Source: Pinus tabuliformis
Lineage: Eukaryota; Streptophyta; Pinopsida; Pinales; Pinaceae
Reading direction: 5' to 3'
Length of the DNA: 64,000 nt
Assembly: GCA_031772625.1 (NCBI GenBank)
Contig: CM062811.1
Span: 645,496,820 to 645,560,819 of the forward strand
Under the pieces are notes generated by a model. The model ran no database searches and was not told the origin of the DNA. It saw nothing but the letters and a program-made list of their open reading frames with translations. Made by a program: the position numbers and the translations under genes. Positions 56,840-64,000 of the stretch are shown in pieces. Position 1 is the first letter of the stretch, and each line of letters begins with the position of its first letter.

Positions 56840-58620
56840 AAGCAGGTGCCCACAGTTGTGTTCATGTTGTTAACAACATAGACCTTTACCTCATTGAATT
56901 TGCTTCTGAGATTGACTCCCTAAGACTGAAGAGGCTTCGTGACCTGCATTATGCATTTGATCTAGTCTTCCATGAAGCTACAAAGCAAGAGGATGTCTAT
57001 ATGACTAGGTATGTTGGATCACATTTTTCTTTGTTTCGTGCGCTTAGCATATTTGAATTTTAAAATGTAGCATAAACTTATGGACATTTTGTGTCTTTGG
57101 GATGAATATACAATACAACAGATCTTATTGAAGGTGTTTTTCAAGGGAGAAATGGACGTGTCTTTTGCTATGAGGAAACGGGGGTAGGGAAAACATAAAC
57201 AATGGTAGGTATTGTTAAGAATCCAGGGGTGATGGTTTTAGTTTAAAGGATCTATTTGTGAAGATTAGGCAGTGAAATCACAATGGCAAGCATGTTGTGC
57301 AACTATCTTATCTAGAGGTTTACAATGAATTTGTCAAGGACTTTCTATCACCAAGCAAGCCTCTTTTTTTGAGAGATGATAAACATGTAGGCTATATAAA
57401 TCCTTTTGTGATAGTTGCATGGCCTTGCTTCATCAAACCAATTAGAGTAGAATGACTTACATGGGAAATTTGTCTCTTGTAGATCTGGTTGGTTCTGAGA
57501 TATCTCTTGCCATAAAACAAAGAACAGTCAGATATTTATAAGGGGCCAACATAAATTTCTCCCTCCTTGCCCTCAGTAGCTACATAAATGTTCTATTTTA
57601 AGGGAAAAGACACATTCCATACAAAAATTATTAACTTACCCACTTCTCAATGTGTGAATGGTATTATTTCTTAACTACGGATCTAATCTTCCTGTATTTG
57701 CCGAAAAATGTCATTTCTTAAATACTAATTTAGAGAGATTCATAAGTATATGAAATGAACAATTCTTGAGTGATCAGGGGATATGAGAACATTGTTTATT
57801 CCAGTGTTTATTTTTTTTTCATCCTACTTTATCTTGAGAAGGCATGGATGCTTATCCTCACTAACTTATAATAGACCTTGGTGAATTGAAGGATTCATTA
57901 GGAGGGGTTTTTTAGAACACATTCATTGTGAATATAAATCATGGTAATATGTCACACTCATAGACACAAAATACTCTGCATTGGGTATATAGAGAAAAGA
58001 AAATATGCACAAAGGTGGGAGATATAACTACATTTATCTTCAAGTTGTGTATTAGTTTTTCCTGTGAGAAAATAAGGATTAGTGATGATGCAGAGTCTTT
58101 ATGATTTTATAATGTGCAATCTTGCGTTGAAAATGAAGAGTTTTAAGTTCCTAAATCTCAAATTGATCAGGAAAATCCGCTTCTTGATGTGCAAAAGGAG
58201 AACCAACAGTTAAGAATGCAACTTTCTCGTTTGCAACAAAATCTACTTGTTGTTCAAATCCAAACCACTAACTTTTAGTCCATCTATGGCTTGCCCATAT
58301 CATGTTCCCCCTTCACTTTAAGCCAATATAATATTACCCAAATTTCAGATAGGAATCAACCAACGAACCTTCAATGTAATACCATTGAACCACCTCCTAT
58401 AAATGAGTTTCTTACAAATGATCATGGTAAAACAATCGAAGAAACCATTTGAGAGCTTAGTAGGACCATCTAAGATCTACAATAGGAGTTTGAGTGTTTC
58501 AAGGCATAGTTTATGATGAAGGAGAAACAACTCACAAAATCCATTGTGGCTCTTAGTCTCAATCACAACGTCCACCTAAAGCACAAGGATGACTTCGTAT
58601 GCAATATTTCCCATTAAATA
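56840..58620 (+). pseudogene. Kinesin motor gene fragment (KIN8-like), with introns
   Basis: Plus-strand remnant of a microtubule motor. An exon ending ...DVYMTR at 57008 (LYLIEFASEIDSLRLKRLRD, LHYAFDLVF) is followed by a GTATGT donor at 57009 and an acceptor ACAG at 57118-57121. The next exon has LIEGVFQGRNGRVFCYEETG, a changed P-loop (EETGVGKT, 57172-57195) and a stop. Then NPGVMVL, a broken EVYNE region, switch II LSLVDLVGSE (about 57473-57502), GANINFSLLALSSYIN and GKRHIPYKN. Further on are TQNTLHW (about 57964) and a neck/coiled segment LDVQKENQQLRMQLSRLQQN (about 58180-58240). The pieces are in gene order, all decayed. Confidence 0.75.
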
Positions 58621-58816
58621 CTTATGGGAAACCAAGTTAAACTTGATATGCCTAGCCAAGGATAGATGATTCAGAATAATGATTATTTCATAACAAGTGT
58701 GGTTGCCTCCATAAAAAAACATTTTGAGATAATGCAGAGAGGAAAATATCCCAATCCAAGAAGAAGAAAAACTAGACCAGTCCCAGAGAATGTGTGAAAT
58801 CAACTCCCAAGGCAAG
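58621..58816. other. Unassigned DNA after the kinesin fragment
   Basis: Nothing recognised. Confidence 0.2.
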
Positions 58817-58918
58817 CTCCAACCTTCCCTCCAAAAATTGCACAATCCTCTCTAGCAGCCTGGTGGACTCCAGCCTTCCCTCCAGAAATTGTGCAATCCT
58901 CTCTAGTAGCCTGGTGGG
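58817..58918. repeat. 51-bp tandem repeat, two copies
   Basis: 58817-58867 and 58868-58918 both read CTCCARCCTTCCCTCCARAA-ATTGYRCAATCCTCTCTAG-YAGCCTGGTGGR. A third start (CTCCAAGATTGCGCAATC) follows. Confidence 0.85.
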
Positions 58919-60160
58919 CTCCAAGATTGCGCAATCTTGCCTACCAACACTCCCATCAGGATTTGCGTAAATTTCCTGAGCAAGGCTGCTCAGCCTAGAA
59001 TTTGAGCGAATCTGGGTAGCACTCATCTGCTCTGCCCAGAAATTACACAAATCTCATGGGCAGTCAACCCAGCTCTGACCCAGGAATGTGCATTTCCTTC
59101 AAGCAGTCGAACAACCTCTTGCATGTGCAGCTGAGTTGATCGGTTCCCTCCGGGACTGAGCAAAGCAGACTTGCATGCATAGATTGCTTCTCCTAAAATA
59201 GCATGCAAAGGCATCCCTTGTCTCAAGGACCTATGTTTAGCAGTTGGAGGCTACATGCAAGGAGCCATTCAGAAACCTCCCACGAAGTGTCGCTTCCCCT
59301 AAATTTGTAGCATGTGCGTCACAACCTCGATGTTATCAAAACTCATAAACTGGATGCTGCAGAGTTCATTCCTCACATCAACCTTGCATCTCTGACATCA
59401 CACATCACATATAGGGGCAATCGGCACATTTAGCTCAGTTTTTTTGGGGTAAGCGCACTTCCCATGCCTTGTGTTGCATTTCTGTCGCTTTTTGTGTTTT
59501 CTCTTGTGCGAGTACTATTTGCTTGATTTATTTGAGCACTTGTTTTTGTTTACATGTATACTAGATTATCCTAGTTCTGTTTCAGTTTTCATCGCTATCT
59601 CACTATTGTTGCATGCATTAAACTATTTTTCATGGACGTTCGCCCAACCGGTGAACTACCTCACCCACATGCATGTTGATTTGTTTGTTGAATCTTTCAT
59701 TCATGTTTTGCATGCACTATCAATCACTTATTCTATCACTTAGTTTCGCCATGCATTTACTGTCTTAGTTTCTTTCAGTTTCCCATCAACGGGTTGGGCC
59801 AACCTTGGCTCGGACTCTGCCTTCACCAAGGCTACATTGCGTAATCTGGGGAAGGAAGGCTCACCTTCCTCTCCAGATTTGCGCATTCCTTCCCACCACT
59901 AGCCTCTAGGACTATTTTACACATTTCTGGAGGACGATGGCTCCTTGGCCCAAGAAATTCCACAAATCTATCCTTGGGCCAGCAGTCATTCCTAGCTAGA
60001 ATTGCGCATTGCACAATCCTAGCAGTCAGCAGCGAAACTAGACTATGAATTGTGTAGTTCTAGTAGTCAATCGGTCTCCCAACAACCCAGACTGTGCCTT
60101 GTGTAGTCTTGGTAGTTGGTCTCTGGACCTATCGGTTGAAATTGCGCAACCTTCATGATC
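58919..60160. repeat. Region of recurring TTGCGCAATC-like words
   Basis: ATTGCGCAATC, TTGCGTAAATT, ATTTGCGCATTCC, ATTGCGCATTGCACAATC and ATTGCGCAACC recur at uneven spacing through the region, between clauses that begin with CC(T/A)-rich text. It looks like an expanded, diverged motif series within a retroelement non-coding region. The hydrophobic frame 59471-59743 inside is unsupported. Confidence 0.45.
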
Positions 60161-61407
60161 ATTCACCCAGGTATGTTGCAAGTCAGTTCTCATGTTCATT
60201 TTGGTTTTCGACTAACAAATTGCTTGCCATGAGTGTTGCCATGTCTCCAGGTATCCTAGGTGTTCATCTGCCTCTTAGAAGTACATGTAAAATGGTTTCC
60301 AGGAGAGCAGAGATGAAGACACCATTCAGAGCACACTTGGGGATGCAGTCGATCAAGTGCCCATGGAATTGCCTACCCACAAAGACATCAAGTTTTTCCT
60401 AGACAAGGACATCAAGATATGATAGCAACAACATCACAACAAGAAACATCATGAACAACAGTTGAAGACAACATACCAAATGTAATGAATGAAAGAGGAG
60501 GGTTGTTGAAAACACGGAGATAGAACAAGGTTGCAAGCTCAAGCAGGTCCATTGATGATGAAAGCAACTTTGGAGACTCTGGCTATGAAGTGACGGTGTG
60601 ACTTGAAGATCGCGCGGAGGTAGAATATGGAAAAAAAAAGGAGTTACATGTGCTGAAGCAGCAACTCAGGAAGAACATGAAGCTACACAGACAGATGAAT
60701 GAGTTGCAACAAGAACAGGAACAACAATGGGCGCAACATGCACTCACTGATGAAACTACGCCCGTACAAGTTAAGGATCCATCCCAACAACTGACATAGA
60801 GAAGACATGGTGAGCAGTTTTGTTGATCGCATGCAAGGGATTCAATAGCATGCATGTCATTTAGCGCACACATGCAATCCAACCCATTCAACACACTCAC
60901 CAAGGCAAAGACAAGAAGCAAGTCCAACTGGGGCTGAAAATGTACTTCGGCAAGTTGATGTGCATGACCACCAACACACATTTGAAGATCAACATGGATA
61001 CTATGCATCAATGTTTTTTAGGTTCAACTGTACACGAGAAGACCATGCTCATGTTAGCAAATGAGTTGGGTGAAGGGCCTGAACCAATGCACCGATTACA
61101 ACGGAGGCAAGAGTTCGCTTCAACAAGATGTCACCATGAGGCGCACGCACACCGTCATGGACGACCAAGATTGGCATAAGCTCACCACCTTCACCATCAC
61201 AAGCATGTCAAAGAGTTGGTATCATCACAGAGGACCGAATGCCAGTGATGTCTTGCAAGGCTTGCTCAAGCCATGTTGTCTCATATGAATACATGTGCAT
61301 TGTAATGTTGAGTCATGTCAAGTGTAATTCAAGTGTCAATGGTTGGATGTAACAATCATAGAGTAGGTGAAGAGTCATGAGGGTAGTTGAACTATCACAA
61401 AGGGGAA
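60161..61407 (+). other. Probable 3' internal region of a retroelement, ending in a polypurine tract
   Basis: Plus-strand pieces with a coiled-coil look (LKQQLRKNMKLHRQMNELQQ near 60650-60710) and short frames 60940-61179 and 61061-61288 have no clear family. The stretch ends ACAAAGGGGAA (61397-61407), abutting an LTR start. Confidence 0.35.
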
Positions 61408-62269
61408 TGTTAAGGGTCACCCCACCCTTTGTTATAAATAGTCCCTCATAACTCATTGTAGAGGCTTTTGGTCAGACAAGCTTCTGATAAGACTATCTTG
61501 GATAAAGCTTGGACAGTATTGTAACGCGCCTTGGCTTCTCCACTGCACAGAACTAGTTCATCTCTTTGGAGGAGCAGGCGAATGTGGCTATAAAATTCCA
61601 TTGTTGGGGATAGCAGGTTTACATGGATGTATTGTATGATTGTGACCTACACTTCTTTATATAATAAGGGTTAGCATATTTTCATGCATATGTTGTTATT
61701 GTAGTTAGACTGCTCCAGTTGCCTTAATGATATATGTTGTTTAACTTACGTATTTGTGTATGAACTAATTTGTATGCAATTATATGAATATTGTTGTTAA
61801 TGTTTTGTATATGTTGTTAATGACTCGTCCATGTCGACTGCTCTGCTGGACACTAGACAAATCTTTCACATGAACCTTGTTGTAACAATCATTGCACGCG
61901 TCTCAGATTGATCCATGCGTGTTATACGTGTTATCTTACCTTGTATGTTGTGACTTCCGCATCCGAGTGGACTGCTCCACCAGAAGCTATGCATTTCCTT
62001 TTGTGTTGTGTGTTCCTAGCCGAGTTGGGACTGATCCCTTTCAACTTGGAACTCACCTTCACCCTCAACTCCCCTTTATGTGTTAGAACCTCTCATACAC
62101 CTTCTTTGACTCACTGCATCAGTCACACCCTTGCTACTGATAGAGTTATCTTACTTGCCTCTGTGTGACATCACGGTCAAGGAATTACCTTACAACCCAC
62201 TACTAGGACTCCTACACCAAACGGTCTGAGGTCTAATTGGGACTTCTTACTGGGGAGATCCCCTTGACA
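61408..62269 (+). repeat. LTR with polypurine tract on its left and primer site on its right
   Basis: Starts TGTTAAGGG and ends CCCTTGACA, matching inverted ends. A TATA box (TATAAATA, 61433-61440) lies near the left end. The primer site follows at 62273. No second copy is in the window, so the limits rest on these signals alone. Confidence 0.6.
61433..61440 (+). promoter_or_regulatory. Putative TATA box of the 61408-62269 LTR
   Basis: TATAAATA, 25 bases from the LTR start. Confidence 0.4.
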
Positions 62270-62272
62270 TGT

Positions 62273-62288
62273 TGGCGAGTCCAGCACC
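62273..62288 (+). other. Putative primer-binding site of element E
   Basis: TGGCGAGTCCAGCACC, three bases past the LTR. Its complement ends in CCA, as a tRNA 3' end must. The tRNA identity was not determined. Confidence 0.5.
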
Positions 62289-64000
62289 ATCAACATTTTT
62301 GGTGCTAGAAGGAGGGCCTGATGACAAGTTGTGTCCTCTAATCCAATTTTGAACCTTTGAATATCTTTCATGGAGTCTTGCAATCTTCTTCCCCTGGGGT
62401 GTTTTTCAAATCATGAAGATGTCTCCATCTTGGGGAAGATTTTTGATCTCTTGTCCACTCACATGTATGATGGTGAAGGTGAAGTGGCCTGGTATGGGAA
62501 CTTACATAACTTTCTTTCCATGATTCATAAGGAAGATGAGCTTTCTGACCAATAGGCCGGTTTGTTGCTTGCATACACACTTCACGAATCTCCATTTCAT
62601 TGGGTGCTCAGCCTATCGGCTGACACCATGCACTCATTTCAGCACTTCTATGATCTTATTGAAGACACGTTCTATTATTTTGATCCAAAACATCTTGACC
62701 CGAAACTGCTACAACAATGGAGGGCTCCACATGAATCCGTTATTGATTTTTGGTAGCGCTTTCGTGACTTGCAGTTTCAAGCTCCGAGAAGCTAGATGAA
62801 ATTTGCTTATCTTTGGGACCGATTCAAGTACTGCCTTAAGAAATATGCCCATCCCAAGGGAAAGTTTGAGATCAAGCTTCGCTCAACATTCTTCGTTGAT
62901 GGAACTAAGCAATCTCATGTGGAATCCGACACTATCTCAACTGACTATCTGCCTTCCTCTAATTCAACAACTCCACCACTACCTAGTGATGTTGAGGATC
63001 ATGCTCACACACTTGTTCATCCTTCACACCCTCCCAACATCAATTCACTCAATTTTCATGCAGATTTGGTTGTGAGTCCTTCGAGTCCTCATATGCATTC
63101 TTTTCTATGACCTCCGTCTTCACACTCGAGTGTTCCTCCAGATGATTTTGTCTTGTTTTCGTCCATTTCGGACTCTTCACTTGATGTGAGTGAGAAACAA
63201 CCCACTGACAAAGTTGGTGTTGCACAACCAACATGCACTGTCATTAATGAAGAGTATGAGTGGCATCTTAAGCATCAACACTCGACGAAGGATTACTCCC
63301 TTCCATCTGAGCCCCCTCTGTTATTTCCTAATATCGTTGGTGAGCTTGCCATCCATGATTTCGCATGTGTGTCTTCCTCAAGGATGCACCCATTGTTGAT
63401 GTTTCACAAGACACACTGTATGTTAGCCCATCATCTAACAATGGAGGATCAATCATTCATTGGAAATCCACTTGATCTTTCATCTCCTTTTTCCGGAAAT
63501 GTAAAGGGTGAATTTCCTTCCTCCTCATGTACCCCTTTGTGTGATTCATCAAACCATAAGGATGCCGACCAACATCCTAAATTTTCTAATCTTGGTTGTC
63601 GTGATATCTTCACCTCATCATCCGATCATGATTTTGATTCACTCGTTTTTAATCCATCTAATCCACTAGTCTACGAAGATCCATCTTTCAACGAAGTCGA
63701 AACCCCACACACCATCGAGGCACTTTAGCTGGAGCTGATGGTTATGTCAGGCCCTTGCTGTCCTGGGGTTGGTTTCACTTCCAATCAGGAAATTGTTCAA
63801 ACACTCAAGGCTCCTCATCACTCATCTGTATGTACTCAAGATCAATCTAACACTCAGATTTTACTTCCTCCACTCGAACTACATGATCCCATTGCTCATG
63901 CATTGGAGGAGTCTTACATTGCAAGCACTCGTGTGCAACAAAAATTATCTTTGTTTCTTTCATTTGCTTGCATGTCATAGTCAAGAGTGTGCTTATGCTT
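62289..64000 (+). pseudogene. Element E gypsy gag and gag-protease linker (runs off the window)
   Basis: An ATG at 62370 opens MESCNLLPLGCFSNHEDVSI. The capsid core continues across stops and shifts: AYTLHESPFHWVLSLSADTM, FQHFYDLIEDTFYYFDPKHL, LLQQWRAPHESVIDFW, RFRDLQFQAPRS and KFAYLWDRFKYCLKKYAHPK. The acidic Ser/Asp/Pro-rich linker includes the 191-codon frame 63153-63728 (FPNIVGELAIHDFACVSSS, NPLDLSSPFSGN) and the frame 63738-63980 (DPIAHALEESYIASTR). A zinc knuckle was not seen. The remaining pol would lie to the right of the window. Confidence 0.68.

Noticed and set aside
59471..59743. A 90-codon hydrophobic membrane protein
   Set aside because: It comes from a C/T-rich stretch in a non-coding repeat region, with no signal of selection or family.
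60940..61288. Two overlapping small proteins before the LTR
   Set aside because: They overlap in different frames with no conserved motif. At most one would be real, and I cannot say which.

Overview
This 64 kb window is nuclear DNA of a plant with a large, repeat-rich genome. I see no bacterial operons, no rRNA or functional tRNA gene, and no intact cellular gene. The evidence for a plant is the retroelement families: Ty1/copia, Ty3/gypsy chromoviruses with a chromodomain, a Tat/Athila-like gypsy, and initiator-Met tRNA primer sites. Plant-type gene fragments (kelch, kinesin, EGF-like) point the same way. The style of several families resembles gymnosperm (conifer or yew-like) DNA, but that is an impression, not a proof. 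Nearly every reading frame is broken, often by TAG codons where Gln is expected. This fits methylated-cytosine decay of silent retroelements.

Layout, left half. Positions 1-2261 hold the 3' part of a plus-strand gypsy chromovirus (RT end, RNase H, integrase, chromodomain). A broken pogo-type DNA transposase lies at 3610-4680 (minus). Positions 4868-7150 hold three small repeat systems: a 154-bp tandem array, a roughly 280-bp direct repeat and a 58-bp minisatellite. A long foldback (MITE-like) element lies at 11757-12377, with a second, inverted, shorter copy at 22462-22883. Between them is an old minus-strand gypsy gag/protease region (13700-22200, 'F'). It is split by a young non-autonomous LTR element 'G' (16570-21552) with a 5-bp duplication TGATT. 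G has 184-bp LTRs differing at 2 positions, a gag-like ORF, no pol, and a fragment of a cellular EGF-like gene. Positions 22884-27447 are mostly unassigned DNA with a large TA-microsatellite hairpin.

Layout, right half. Four retroelement layers are nested inside each other. Element 'A' (LTR 27448-28051, gag resuming at 55247) is split by chromovirus 'B' (28127-55246, minus). B is split inside pol by Tat-like gypsy 'C' (31997-48938, plus). C is split inside integrase by copia element 'D' (38756-43768, minus). Target-site duplications are visible at each level (4/5, 4/5 and 5/5 matches). A solo LTR of the A family (53653-54244, minus, TSD CAAGT) also sits inside B's 5' LTR. C has an unusual architecture: a second gag-like domain between protease and RT, and a roughly 3-kb sense ORF region after integrase.

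From 56066 two fragments of unrelated cellular genes lie next to each other: a kelch-repeat gene (minus) and a kinesin motor gene (plus), both with recognisable intron borders. They are followed by a simple-motif-rich stretch. An LTR at 61408-62269 has a polypurine tract on its left and a primer-binding site on its right, as if shared by two head-to-tail elements. A gypsy gag reading rightward then runs off the window end.

No operon-like cooperation exists here. The features interact as parasites: autonomous families that could supply enzymes (now dead copies), a non-autonomous passenger carrying host sequence, and later insertions that split earlier ones and so give a relative insertion order.
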